Source: Plantibacter auratus (GTDB taxonomy: Bacteria > Actinomycetota > Actinomycetes > Actinomycetales > Microbacteriaceae). Taken from it: a stretch of 64,000 nt of DNA. The notes beneath the pieces are model-generated. The model ran no database searches. It was not told the DNA's origin and saw only the letters and a list, made by a program, of their open reading frames with translations. Made by a program: the position numbers and the translations under genes. Position 1 is the first letter of the stretch; the number at the start of each line of letters is the position of its first letter. The DNA lies in contig NZ_JBOBFV010000003.1 of NCBI RefSeq assembly GCF_050587365.1, positions 248,001 to 312,000 of the forward strand. The letters are read 5' to 3'. Shown here piece by piece: positions 7,916-15,975 of the stretch.

Positions 7916-7948
7916 CCCCGAGCGGCGAAACCGGACGACCGCTCGGGG
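7916..7948 (-). terminator. Hairpin downstream of the thiamine-binding protein gene
   Basis: Perfect 10-bp arms CCCCGAGCGG and CCGCTCGGGG around a 13-nt loop, 6 bp after the stop of the minus-strand gene ending at 7955. Confidence 0.6.
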
Positions 7949-7954
7949 GTGGGC

Positions 7955-8263
7955 TCAGCCGTCGTTCTCGAGCGCGGCGTCGAGGCGGTCGAGCTTGGCG
8001 GTCAGCTCACCCGTGTAGCCGGGACGGATGTCGGCCTTGAGGACGAGCGAGACCCGGCTGCCGTAGGCGCCGACCGCCTCGGTGGCGTCCTTGATGACCG
8101 CGAACACCTCGTCCCACTCCCCCTCGATGGTCGTGAACATGGAGTCGGTCCGGTTCGGCAGGCCGGACTCGCGGACGATCCGCACGGCCGCGGCGACCGC
8201 GTCGTGGACGGAACCGTCCGAGTTGCCGGAGCCGCTGGGGGCGACGGAGAAGGCGACGAGCAT
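7955..8263 (-). CDS. MTH1187 family thiamine-binding protein
   Basis: 102 aa, matching the usual length of the DUF77/YqgV/MTH1187 family. The fold is ferredoxin-like and members of the family bind thiamine or related pyrimidines and assemble as tetramers. Family-typical stretches are MLVAFSVAPSG at the N-terminus, the helix VAAAVRIVRESGLP, TTIEGEWDEVFAVIKDA and the strand VSLVLKADIRPG. The ATG has AAGGAG 6 nt upstream, a strong site lying in the last codons of the preceding GT87-like gene, only 2 bp away, so the pair forms an operon. No thiamine biosynthesis gene is near, so its role here is unclear. Confidence 0.88.
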   Translation of the reverse strand: MLVAFSVAPSGSGNSDGSVHDAVAAAVRIVRESGLPNRTDSMFTTIEGEWDEVFAVIKDATEAVGAYGSRVSLVLKADIRPGYTGELTAKLDRLDAALENDG

Positions 8264-8265
8264 GG

Positions 8266-9495
8266 TCACTCCTTGTGGGTTCGAGCGGGGACGGGGATGG
8301 ACACCGACGAGACGTCCTCGTCGTGGTGGGACGGGGTGAACAGTGCGTGGACGGCCCAGCCGGCGAGGACCAGGTAGGCGAGGTTGCGGACCGTCAGCAC
8401 GGTCACGAGGACCGGGTCGACGTTGAGCAACCACAGGTACAGGTAGGGGTAGACGAGCTGCGTGAGCGCGGCGATCATCAGCGCGAGCACGGCCGGCGCG
8501 ACGAAGCGCCGACGCTGCAGGACGATCCCGAGGATCACCGGTGCAGCCAACCACATCGCGAACTGCGGTGACCCGACCTTGTTGAAGATGATGAGCGTGA
8601 GGACGAAGAGGAGCGACAACGGCGCGAGCACCTGCACGAGGGGGCGTCCGGACCGCACCGCGAGCACCCCGAGGAGCACCGCCCCGGCGACGGCGAGGCC
8701 GAGCAGCGGCGTCATGACGGCGATCGCCGTGTCGACACCCGGGCCGGTGACCTGGAAGGTCAGGATGTCGCGGTCGTAGTAGACGAAGCTCTGCGGGACA
8801 CCCAGGACGGCGAGCCACAGGTAGGCGTTGCCGATGGGCGACTCGATCTGAAGACCACGTCCGGTCTGCTCCGTCACGAAGCTGACGGCGTTCGCACCGC
8901 CGAGCACGAGGCCGACCCCGAGGACCACGACCGACGTCGCCGCCGCCGCGACCAGGACCTGTCCGCGATGGCGGTGCGCCAGGACGATCGCGCCGATCAG
9001 GGCCGCCGGCCAGATCTTCATCCAGGCGGCGAGCGTCAGGAGGACGGCGGCGACGCGCGGGCGGCCGGCGACCCAGAGGAGCCCGACGATCGCGATGGGG
9101 ACGGTCACGGAGTCGATCCGGGCGAGCGCGATCGGTCCGAGCAGGAGGAGGAACGCGAGCCACCACCATGCCGCGATCAGCCGTGGGCGCGAGTGGCCGT
9201 TGCCGAGGAGGACCGCGAACGCCCCGGCGTTCATCGCGGTCACCAGCAGGAGCCAGCCGACGCCGTACCCGGCGCTGCCGAGCAGCAGGGGGATCAGCAT
9301 CGGCACGATCGCGAGGATCGGATAGACCCAGGGCTCGTCGATGGCGGGGATCGGGCCGCCGGACGTCGCCTGTTCGACCCACGGCCGGTACACGAGGACC
9401 ACGTCGCCGAGCGGGAGGCCCTCCGCCACGAGGCACAGCCAGCCGACGAGGAGGTGCACGAGGCCGAACCCGCACCAGAGGAGCCAACGCCGCAT
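8266..9495 (-). CDS. GT87-like (DUF2029) polytopic membrane glycosyltransferase
   Basis: 409 aa with about ten hydrophobic segments. It fits the GT-C superfamily GT87 group, polyprenyl-phosphate-mannose-dependent mannosyltransferases such as PimE. Features seen: an acidic loop after the first helix (LPLGDVVLVYRPWVEQA), a conserved ARIDSVTVPIAIVGLLW stretch and AAWMKIWPAAL. It would add sugars to a lipid or glycan at the outer face of the membrane; the acceptor is unknown. Start choice is uncertain: ATG at 9495 was used, but a TAGGAT hexamer stands 7 nt before an in-frame GTG one codon earlier, and an ATG at 9507 also exists. It is followed after 2 bp by the thiamine-binding protein. Confidence 0.8.
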   Translation of the reverse strand: MRRWLLWCGFGLVHLLVGWLCLVAEGLPLGDVVLVYRPWVEQATSGGPIPAIDEPWVYPILAIVPMLIPLLLGSAGYGVGWLLLVTAMNAGAFAVLLGNGHSRPRLIAAWWWLAFLLLLGPIALARIDSVTVPIAIVGLLWVAGRPRVAAVLLTLAAWMKIWPAALIGAIVLAHRHRGQVLVAAAATSVVVLGVGLVLGGANAVSFVTEQTGRGLQIESPIGNAYLWLAVLGVPQSFVYYDRDILTFQVTGPGVDTAIAVMTPLLGLAVAGAVLLGVLAVRSGRPLVQVLAPLSLLFVLTLIIFNKVGSPQFAMWLAAPVILGIVLQRRRFVAPAVLALMIAALTQLVYPYLYLWLLNVDPVLVTVLTVRNLAYLVLAGWAVHALFTPSHHDEDVSSVSIPVPARTHKE

Positions 9496-9584
9496 CACGT
9501 GGACCATCCTAGGCTCGTGCCGCCGGTGGAACCGGTCCGCCACTCGCTCGACGCCCGAGCGGGTCGGGTCCGCGAGCCTGCTGA

Positions 9585-11126
9585 TCAGTACCCGCTGAAG
9601 GCGTCGGTGCGGACGTGTCCGACGCCGATCCCACGCAGGGCTGGCTTCAGGGCCTCGATCATCGCGGGCGGACCGGAGATGAAGACCTCGCGCTCGGCAA
9701 GGTCGGGGACGGCCTCGGCGAGGCGCTCGTGGTCGAGGCGCCCGGGTCCGAGACCACGCCAGCCGTCCGGCAGCCGGACGTCGTCCGTCGGTCCCACGAC
9801 GAGCACCGGTGTCCCCCAGGTCTCGAGCTCGGCCGCGTAGGCGAGCTCCTGCGGGTCGGACACGACGTAGACGAGGACGACGTCGCGCTGGTCGGCACGG
9901 AGGTGCAGTCGTGAGAGCTGGCTGACGAACGGGGTGATCCCGATCCCGGCGGCGAGGAGCAGGATCGGCTTGCTCGTGTCCTTCGGCAGGACGAAGTCGC
10001 CCCACACACCGGTCGCCGAGAGGCTCGCGCCGACCGGCAGCGCGTTCAGCGCCCGCTTGAAGCTACTGGCCCGCTCGGGCACACGCATGGCCACGCGGAT
10101 CGTACGGTCGTCGTCGGGTGGCGAGGAGATGCTGAAGACGCGCCTCGAGCCGCGGACGTCGGCTCCGCGGTGCGGCAGCGACAGCTCGAGGTACTGGCCG
10201 GCCGCGAACGGGATCGATCGCTTCGAGCTGAACTGGTACTCGACCGCCGTCGGGGTGAGCGCGCGGGTGCCTTCGAGCGTCAGTCGCATCCCCCGACGAC
10301 GGGCGACGATGAACGCCAGCACGTTGCCCACGATGAGCGCGAGCTCGGGGGTCGACGCCACCTGGCCGAGCGTGAACGGGATGGAGAACAGCGCCGCGAC
10401 GATCGCCGCCTCGGCGAGCTGCTGCCAGCGCCGCGGTGGAAGCGTGAGCGGCTCGGTGAGCATGAACGCGGCGAGGAAGAGGATCGGGTAGGACGTGAGC
10501 GGAGCCAGCAGTGCCGGTCCCAGCTCTTGACCACCGGTGACGAGCCGGACGGTGACGAGTGCCCAGGAGAGCACGATGAAGACGAGTGCCATCGTGAGTC
10601 GCTTCGTCCGGATGAGGACGAGGCCGCCGAGGATGACGACACCGGGCAGCAGCCACGGGTTGGCGACCCACCAGACCGACGGTGACACGCCGGGGAGGGT
10701 GACGTAGCTCGCCAGCACACTCATCACGAGTGCGGCGATGGCCGCCGGGTTGAGGACGTGTCGGCCCCGGATCGCGAGCAGGTACTTCGACGCCGAGGCG
10801 ACCGTGGCGGCGAGGGCGATCCAGGCCAGCGCGGTGGGCTCGCTCGTCGGCCACAGGATGAAGAACAGCAGGAGGGAGGTGATGACGGACGACTCGCTGT
10901 GCGGCTGCACCTGGAACAGCGCGCCGAACAGGCGGTTCGTCAGGTAGCCGACGACGAGCAGCGTTGCCAGGGTGGCGAGGAGCTCGAGCGGCTTGTAGAA
11001 CACCTGCCCGAACAGCGACAGCACGAAGGCGTAGATCGCGAGGGTGCCGAGTGACAGCGTCACGAGGCGGTACATGGTGACCCGCCCGAGGACGGTGCCG
11101 AAGAAGGAGCCGGTGCGGCCGTTCAT
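9585..11126 (-). CDS. RnfD/NqrB-like membrane domain fused to ferredoxin-NADP+ reductase domain
   Basis: 513 aa. The first 270 residues hold about nine membrane helices resembling the RnfD/NqrB flavin-binding membrane subunit. The rest is a flavoreductase: an FAD-binding barrel (about 285-370, with ISFAAGQYLEL-like IPFAAGQYLELSLP and RRVFSISSP) and a nucleotide-binding domain (ILLLAAGIGITPFVSQL, then FISGPPAM). The predicted role is to take electrons from NAD(P)H on the inside and pass them through the membrane to the FMN protein outside. It is the last gene of an operon with an FMN-binding lipoprotein and ApbE. The ATG has only a weak purine stretch upstream (AGAAAG), which suggests coupling to apbE 58 bp away. 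Confidence 0.87.
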   Translation of the reverse strand: MNGRTGSFFGTVLGRVTMYRLVTLSLGTLAIYAFVLSLFGQVFYKPLELLATLATLLVVGYLTNRLFGALFQVQPHSESSVITSLLLFFILWPTSEPTALAWIALAATVASASKYLLAIRGRHVLNPAAIAALVMSVLASYVTLPGVSPSVWWVANPWLLPGVVILGGLVLIRTKRLTMALVFIVLSWALVTVRLVTGGQELGPALLAPLTSYPILFLAAFMLTEPLTLPPRRWQQLAEAAIVAALFSIPFTLGQVASTPELALIVGNVLAFIVARRRGMRLTLEGTRALTPTAVEYQFSSKRSIPFAAGQYLELSLPHRGADVRGSRRVFSISSPPDDDRTIRVAMRVPERASSFKRALNALPVGASLSATGVWGDFVLPKDTSKPILLLAAGIGITPFVSQLSRLHLRADQRDVVLVYVVSDPQELAYAAELETWGTPVLVVGPTDDVRLPDGWRGLGPGRLDHERLAEAVPDLAEREVFISGPPAMIEALKPALRGIGVGHVRTDAFSGY

Positions 11127-11184
11127 GTGCGGTCTGCTTTCTGGGAGATGGTGCCGTCCGGGCTCAGGCCCTGTGGCGCGTGAC

Positions 11185-12072
11185 TCAGGTGAAGAGTTCG
11201 CCGGGGAACCCGACGGACCGGTCGGTGAGACCGGTCGTGAACATGCGGACGCTCTCGAAGGTGAACGCCTCCGCCAGGGTCTCGTGGTCGGTGAAGAACA
11301 GCGCGGTGGCCAGTCCGTCGGCGACCATCGCGTCCGGGGCGGTGACCCAGGTCGCCGCGACGGTCCTCGTCGGTTCGCCGGTCCGGCCGTCGATGACATG
11401 GTGGAGTCCGTCGCCCCAGGCACGACGATTGGTCGCGGAGGCGCACAGGGCTCCGTCGTCGATCGTCGCGACCCCGATGGCCTTACTGGGATCGTACGGA
11501 TGCTCGAGCGCGATACGGAGCGGGTCCGCCGGGCGGGACCCGTGCTCGTGACGCAGGTCGCCCGAGGCGTCGACCGTGAAGGACTCGTGACCGTGGCTGC
11601 GGAGGAGGTCCGCGACGAGGTCGACGAGCCGCCCCTTGCCGGCCGCACCGATGTCGATCACGAGCGGGAGGCTCGTCTCGAGCACCTCGCCGTCCCACCG
11701 GGCCACGTCGTCCCAGTGCGGGGCGGCGACCGCCGGGCCCTGGGGGACGAGCGAGTAGGAGGCGTCGTAGCCGAGCCGTTCGAGCGAGGTGCCGATGAAC
11801 GGCGTCACGGCCCCGGCGGTGGCATCGTGCAGACGCCGGTACGTGTCGAGCAGTGCGACCGCGTCCTTGCGCGCGTCGTCGGGGAAGGCGGTCGAGACCG
11901 GGCCGGCGGCGAACCGCGCGATGAACGCGTCGTCCCGGAACCTCGACCACGTCCGGTCGAACCGGTCGATGCACGCGGCGACGGCCTCAGCGGTCTCGGG
12001 CTCGAGCGGGAGAGTCGTGTCGAGCTCCCATCCGGTGCCGATCGCCTCGAAGCGCAGTGTCGTCTCGCTCAT
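11185..12072 (-). CDS. apbE: FAD:protein FMN transferase
   Basis: 295 aa. ApbE enzymes use FAD to attach FMN covalently to Thr or Ser of exported electron carriers. Family features: EAIGTGWELD near the start, DRTWSRFRDDAFIARF, VIDIGAAGKGRLVDLVADLL (the FAD-binding GAxAKG-like region), VDASGDLR (GGDxx counterpart, here with Ala-Ser-Gly-Asp) and HHVIDGRTGEPTR. No signal peptide is visible, so modification before export or an unusual topology is implied; family members elsewhere are often lipoproteins. It lies 20 bp after the FMN-binding lipoprotein gene, its likely substrate. Confidence 0.92.
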   Translation of the reverse strand: MSETTLRFEAIGTGWELDTTLPLEPETAEAVAACIDRFDRTWSRFRDDAFIARFAAGPVSTAFPDDARKDAVALLDTYRRLHDATAGAVTPFIGTSLERLGYDASYSLVPQGPAVAAPHWDDVARWDGEVLETSLPLVIDIGAAGKGRLVDLVADLLRSHGHESFTVDASGDLRHEHGSRPADPLRIALEHPYDPSKAIGVATIDDGALCASATNRRAWGDGLHHVIDGRTGEPTRTVAATWVTAPDAMVADGLATALFFTDHETLAEAFTFESVRMFTTGLTDRSVGFPGELFT

Positions 12073-12092
12073 CGTCGGTCCGGCCCCGCGGC

Positions 12093-12620
12093 TCAGCCCT
12101 TCGCTTCGGTCTTGATCGTGTCGATGGCCGCGTTGAAGCCGCCGCTCGTGAGCGAGGAACCGGCGACCTTGGAGACCTTGAGGCTGTCGATGTCCTTGCC
12201 GACCACCTCGGCTGCGATCCCGGAGATGAACTCCGCCTGGTAGCGCTTGCTGTTCGCGCTCTCGGCGTGCGAGACGACGTCGACCGCCGTGACCTTGTCC
12301 TCGGCGAGCGTGACGGTCACCGTGATCGACTCGGTGCCGTTCGGCGACTGGTAGCTGCCGTCCGCGGTGTACGAGCCGTCCTGGTAGTCGGTGGCGCCGG
12401 AGCCCGCTGCAGCATCGGTGGAGGTGGTCGCCTCCGGCGCCACCGTGCTCTTCGTCTCGGGAGACGTGGTCGTGGTCGAGCTGCCGGCGTCGGCCGCCGA
12501 GCAACCGGCCAGGCTGCCGACGAGGGTGAGGCCGGTCAGGGCTGCGAAGGTCGTCTTCTTCGCCGCCACGGACAGGCGTGGCGTGCGGACGGGAGGCTGG
12601 GTGGTGGTGGGGTTGCGCAT
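12093..12620 (-). CDS. FMN-binding domain lipoprotein
   Basis: 175 aa. A basic N-terminus and hydrophobic stretch end in the lipobox LAGC (about residue 40), followed by a Ser/Thr/Ala linker (45-75) and an FMN-binding domain (78-175) starting YQDGSYTADG. It should sit on the outer face of the membrane as a flavin electron carrier loaded by ApbE. The usual flavinylation motif D-x-x-S/T-G-A-T is not present; the corresponding place reads AGSSLTSGGFNAAI, so the acceptor residue would be a Ser or Thr in that stretch. GAGGAG lies 9 nt before the ATG. Upstream are 11-bp direct repeats (12700-12740) typical of OmpR-type control. Confidence 0.9.
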   Translation of the reverse strand: MRNPTTTQPPVRTPRLSVAAKKTTFAALTGLTLVGSLAGCSAADAGSSTTTTSPETKSTVAPEATTSTDAAAGSGATDYQDGSYTADGSYQSPNGTESITVTVTLAEDKVTAVDVVSHAESANSKRYQAEFISGIAAEVVGKDIDSLKVSKVAGSSLTSGGFNAAIDTIKTEAKG

Positions 12621-12699
12621 CGTTCAATCTCCTCGGGCGATGTGTGGGCCGCGGTGCGGCGGCCGCCGTGGCGAGGTCTCTGCCGCGGTGGCACCAGTG

Positions 12700-12740
12700 T
12701 CCTGAGCTTCCCTATGGGCGAGCTATGAGCGTTCTGGGAG
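12700..12740 (-). promoter_or_regulatory. 11-bp direct repeats upstream of the flavin operon
   Basis: On the minus strand CTCCCAG (12740-12734), CTCATAG (12729-12723) and CCCATAG (12718-12712) are spaced exactly 11 bp, with CTCAGGA (12706-12700) 12 bp further on. This layout is typical of OmpR/PhoP-family regulators binding one face of the helix. It lies about 80-120 bp upstream of the lipoprotein ATG. Confidence 0.65.
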
Positions 12741-12769
12741 TTGTCCTTCGTCCACCGATGAACGACCGT

Positions 12770-13633
12770 TCAGCGGAGGAGACCACCGACGACGCCGCGC
12801 ACCGCTTCGGCCACGTCGAGCGCGGCCAGCGGGCCCTCGGCCGCCGCGGCGTCCCCGGCAGCCGCGTGCAGCAGCACCCCGCTGGCGGCGACGCTCGCCA
12901 GGCAGCCGGGGTCGGCGAGCACGCGCTCGGCGTTCGTGGCGACGAGCGCACCGATGATCCCGGCGAGGGCGTCGCCGGTGCCGGCGGTCGCGAGCCACGG
13001 CGATCCGCCGGAGACCGTGATGGCGTCGCCGTCCGGCGCGACCACGTGGGTCGTGCCGCCCTTCAGCACCACGACGATGCCGAGGCGGGCGGCGACGTCG
13101 GCCGCGTACGACACGGGGTCGGCACGGATGGCCCCGACCTCGGCCGGGCTCCCCAGTCCGCTCAACATGGTCGCCAGTTCTCCGACGTGGGGTGTGGCCA
13201 CGATGCGCCACGACTCGTCGACACCGAACGCCCGCTGGTGCGCACCCGCTGCGACGCGACGGAGCGACCCGGCATCGGCGACGACCGGCTCGCCCCCGTG
13301 CAGGGCGGCGTCGAGCAGGGAGCTCTCCTCGCGGGTCAGCTTGCCGGGGTCCATGCCGGAGCCGATGAGCCACGCCTGCACCCGCCCCTCCGCCGTCACG
13401 ATCTCGGGGCGGCGCTGCAGCACGAGGTTCGCCGGACGGTCCGCGCCGAGGTAGCGCACCATGCCGACGCCGGTGCGGATCGCCGCCTCGACACCGATGA
13501 CGGCTGCACCCGGGTAGCGGTCGGAGCCGGTCACGACGCCGAGGACACCCCGGGAGTACTTGTCCGAGTCGGCGTCGGGCACGGCGATCCAGTCTCGTGC
13601 GTCGGCAGGGGTCCAGAGTCGCGGTTCGGCCAT
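12770..13633 (-). CDS. nnrD: ADP-dependent (S)-NAD(P)H-hydrate dehydratase
   Basis: 287 aa, a ribokinase-like enzyme that repairs hydrated NAD(P)H using ADP. Characteristic pieces are KYSRGVLGVVTGSDRYPGAA, ATPHVGELA (TPHxGE), VVLKGGTTHVVAPDG and the catalytic anion hole TAGTGDALAGIIGA. The NnrE epimerase domain, often fused at the N-terminus, is absent, so a separate epimerase would be needed. The ATG lacks a Shine-Dalgarno; TAGGGT 6 nt before it points to a leaderless mRNA. The flavin operon on the same strand begins 149 bp downstream and has its own control region. Confidence 0.93.
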   Translation of the reverse strand: MAEPRLWTPADARDWIAVPDADSDKYSRGVLGVVTGSDRYPGAAVIGVEAAIRTGVGMVRYLGADRPANLVLQRRPEIVTAEGRVQAWLIGSGMDPGKLTREESSLLDAALHGGEPVVADAGSLRRVAAGAHQRAFGVDESWRIVATPHVGELATMLSGLGSPAEVGAIRADPVSYAADVAARLGIVVVLKGGTTHVVAPDGDAITVSGGSPWLATAGTGDALAGIIGALVATNAERVLADPGCLASVAASGVLLHAAAGDAAAAEGPLAALDVAEAVRGVVGGLLR

Positions 13634-13639
13634 GCCATC

Positions 13640-13645
13640 ACCCTA
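13640..13645 (-). promoter_or_regulatory. -10 element of nnrD
   Basis: TAGGGT on the minus strand, 6 nt before the ATG, consistent with a leaderless start. Confidence 0.45.
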
Positions 13646-13703
13646 GGCCAGTCGTCGCGGCGGACTGACGCTGAGCCGTCGATCGTCGGTCATCCTGCAG
13701 GCG

Positions 13704-13729
13704 GGAATCCGAACGCATTCCGGAACGTT
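13704..13729 (+). promoter_or_regulatory. SigR/SigH-type promoter of the Old Yellow Enzyme gene
   Basis: GGAAT (13704-13708), 18 bp, then GTT (13727-13729) is an exact match to the GGAAT-N18-GTT consensus of thiol-stress ECF sigma factors. Transcription would start near 13737, giving a leader of about 37 nt that includes CGAGGAG. Confidence 0.7.
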
Positions 13730-13773
13730 GGGCCGAGTGGCGACGCCCGTCGCCCCGAGACCCGAGGAGTTCC

Positions 13774-14850
13774 GTGCCCCAGCTGTTCGATCCGATCACC
13801 ATCCGCGACCTCACCATCCCCAACCGCCTGTGGATCGCCCCGATGTGCCAGTACAGCGTCGCCGCCCAGGACGGCGTCCCGACCGACTGGCACCTCGTGC
13901 ACCTCGGCCAGTTCGCGGCGGGCGGCTTCGGCCTCGTCATCTCGGAGGCGGCTGCGATCAGCCCCGAGGCCCGGATCTCGCCCCAGGACGCAGGCATCTG
14001 GAACGACGAACAGCGCGACGCCTGGCGACGGATCACCGCGTTCATCACCGAGCAGGGTTCCGTGCCCGGCATCCAGCTCGCGCACGCCGGCCGGAAGGCC
14101 TCCACGTTCGCCCCCTGGGGCACCGACGGTCAGGGCAGCGTCCCGATCGAGGACGGCGGCTGGTCGACCGTCGCCCCGTCGCCCGAGGCCTTCCCGGGCT
14201 ACGCGGTGCCGGAAGCCCTCGACGATGAGGGCATCGACCGCGTCGTCGACGACTTCCGGGCGGCGGCCGTCCGGTCGGTCGACGCCGGCTTCCAGGTGAT
14301 CGAACTCCACGCCGCGCACGGCTACCTGCTGCACCAGTTCCTCTCCCCGCTCGTCAACCACCGCGAGGACGGCTACGGCGGCTCGCTCGAGAACCGGGCC
14401 AAGCTCCTCCTGCGGGTCGTCGATGCGGTGCGCGAGGTCCTCCCGGCCGGTCTGCCGTTGTTCGTCCGATTCTCGGCCACGGACTGGGTGGACGACGGAT
14501 GGGACGAACACCAGACCGCGACCGTCGCCGCCTGGTGCGCCGAGCGCGGGGCCGACTTCTTCGACATCTCCACCGGCGGAGCCGTCGGCGGCGTCCGCAT
14601 CCCGCTCTCCCCCGGGTACCAGGTCCCGTTCGCCGCGCACATCGGGTCGACGGGTGTCGACACGAGCGCCGTCGGACTCATCACCGACGCCCAGCAGGCC
14701 GCGGCCATCGTCGCCGACGGGCAGGCGGAGGCGGTCATGGTCGCCCGCGAGGCGCTCCGTGATCCGCACTTCGCGTTGCGCGCCGCCACCGAGCTCGGTG
14801 TGGAGGTGGCCTGGCCGGGCCAGTACGAGCGGGCCAAGCCGCGCGCCTGA
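13774..14850 (+). CDS. NADH:flavin oxidoreductase, Old Yellow Enzyme (YqjM/NamA type)
   Basis: 358 aa FMN enzyme that reduces activated C=C bonds of enones, quinones and similar electrophiles with NAD(P)H. Visible features: NRLWIAPMCQYS with the YqjM-type Cys near the flavin, QLAHAGRKA, the substrate-binding pair HAAHGYLLHQFLSPLVN, RFSATDW and the C-terminal Arg finger region YERAKP. The start is a GTG with CGAGGAG 5 nt upstream. The upstream GGAAT-N18-GTT promoter ties it to the sigma factor at 27616-28305, which fits a role in electrophile or thiol stress. A very strong terminator follows at 14861-14908. Confidence 0.93.
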   Translation: MPQLFDPITIRDLTIPNRLWIAPMCQYSVAAQDGVPTDWHLVHLGQFAAGGFGLVISEAAAISPEARISPQDAGIWNDEQRDAWRRITAFITEQGSVPGIQLAHAGRKASTFAPWGTDGQGSVPIEDGGWSTVAPSPEAFPGYAVPEALDDEGIDRVVDDFRAAAVRSVDAGFQVIELHAAHGYLLHQFLSPLVNHREDGYGGSLENRAKLLLRVVDAVREVLPAGLPLFVRFSATDWVDDGWDEHQTATVAAWCAERGADFFDISTGGAVGGVRIPLSPGYQVPFAAHIGSTGVDTSAVGLITDAQQAAAIVADGQAEAVMVAREALRDPHFALRAATELGVEVAWPGQYERAKPRA

Positions 14851-14860
14851 GCGCGACCCC

Positions 14861-14908
14861 GACACGACGACGGCCCGCACGCGATCGCGTGCGGGCCGTC
14901 GTCGTGTC
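14861..14908. terminator. Bidirectional terminator between OYE and CNNM genes
   Basis: A perfect 24-bp inverted repeat with no spacer, centred on GATC. It lies 10 bp after the plus-strand stop and 17 bp from the convergent minus-strand stop. Confidence 0.85.
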
Positions 14909-14925
14909 CGTGCTCCGGCGTCCGA

Positions 14926-15975
14926 TCAGCGACGCCGGGTGGCGTCCTGGACCTCGCCGACGAGCTCCTCGATGATGTCCTCGAGGAAGAGGACCCCGGT
15001 GGTGGCGCCCGCTTCGTCGAACACCCGGGCGACATGTGCTCCCGAGCGGCGCATCGTGGTCAGTGCGTCTTCGACGTCCGAATCCTCGAACACCGACACG
15101 AGCTGCCTGATGTGCTTCGCGGGCACCGGCCGCTCCTCGTCGCCACTGCCGTCGAGGTCGTCGTACCGCAGGACGTCCTTCAGGTGCAGGTAGCCGATCG
15201 GCACCGACTCGTCGTCGACGATCACGTAGCGGGAGTAGCCGTACTTGGCGACGGCGCGCTCCACGTCCGAGGGGGTGGCCTCCTCCGTCAGCGTGATGAG
15301 GCTCCCGAGCGGCAGGGCCACGTCGTGGACCTTCTTCTCGGTGAACTCGAACGCCGCCACGAGCGCACCCGTCGAGTCGGTGAGCACACCCTCGCGGGTG
15401 GACTGGTCGACGATGGTCGCCACCTCGTCGAGCGTGAAGGCACTGGCAGCCTCGTTCTTCGGCTCCACCCGGAACAGACGGAGGACGGCGTTCGCGGTCG
15501 CGTTGAGGGACACGATGATCGGACGGAAGACGCGCGCCACGAAGACGAGCGGCGGAGCGAGCAGCAGGACCGCACGATCCGGGATCGAGAAGGAGAGGTT
15601 CTTCGGGACCATCTCGCCGAAGACCACGTGGAGGTAGGAGACGAGCAGCAGCGCGATGATGAACGCCACCGTGCCGATGGTCTCCTCGGGCCAGCCGGTG
15701 AGCGCCAACGGCACCTCCAGCAGGTGGTGGATCGCCGGCTCGGAGACGTTCAGGATGAGCAGCGAGCAGACGGTGATGCCCAACTGACTCGTCGCCAACA
15801 TGAGCGTGGCGTGTTCCATGGCCCACAGCGCGGTCTTGGCGCTCCGGCTCCCCTGCTCGGCGAGGGGTTCGATCTGCGACCGACGCGCGGAGATGACCGC
15901 GAACTCGGCGCCGACGAAGAAGGCGTTCGCGAGCAGCAGCACCACGAGCCAGGCGATTCCTGCCCAGTCGCTCAT
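14926..15975 (-). CDS. CNNM/CBS-domain membrane protein (hemolysin C/CorC-like family)
   Basis: 349 aa. A CNNM transmembrane domain occupies about 1-180 (three to four helices; FFVGAEFAVISARRSQIE and VVFGEMVPKNLSFSIPDR are family signatures), followed by a pair of CBS domains (about 195-340, ending LFLEDIIEELVGEVQDAT). Unlike its neighbour it has no C-terminal CorC_HlyC domain. Members are linked to Mg2+/Co2+ transport across the cytoplasmic membrane. Its ATG overlaps the stop of the preceding CNNM gene (ATGA), so the two are co-translated and may form a heterodimer. Confidence 0.92.
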   Translation of the reverse strand: MSDWAGIAWLVVLLLANAFFVGAEFAVISARRSQIEPLAEQGSRSAKTALWAMEHATLMLATSQLGITVCSLLILNVSEPAIHHLLEVPLALTGWPEETIGTVAFIIALLLVSYLHVVFGEMVPKNLSFSIPDRAVLLLAPPLVFVARVFRPIIVSLNATANAVLRLFRVEPKNEAASAFTLDEVATIVDQSTREGVLTDSTGALVAAFEFTEKKVHDVALPLGSLITLTEEATPSDVERAVAKYGYSRYVIVDDESVPIGYLHLKDVLRYDDLDGSGDEERPVPAKHIRQLVSVFEDSDVEDALTTMRRSGAHVARVFDEAGATTGVLFLEDIIEELVGEVQDATRRR

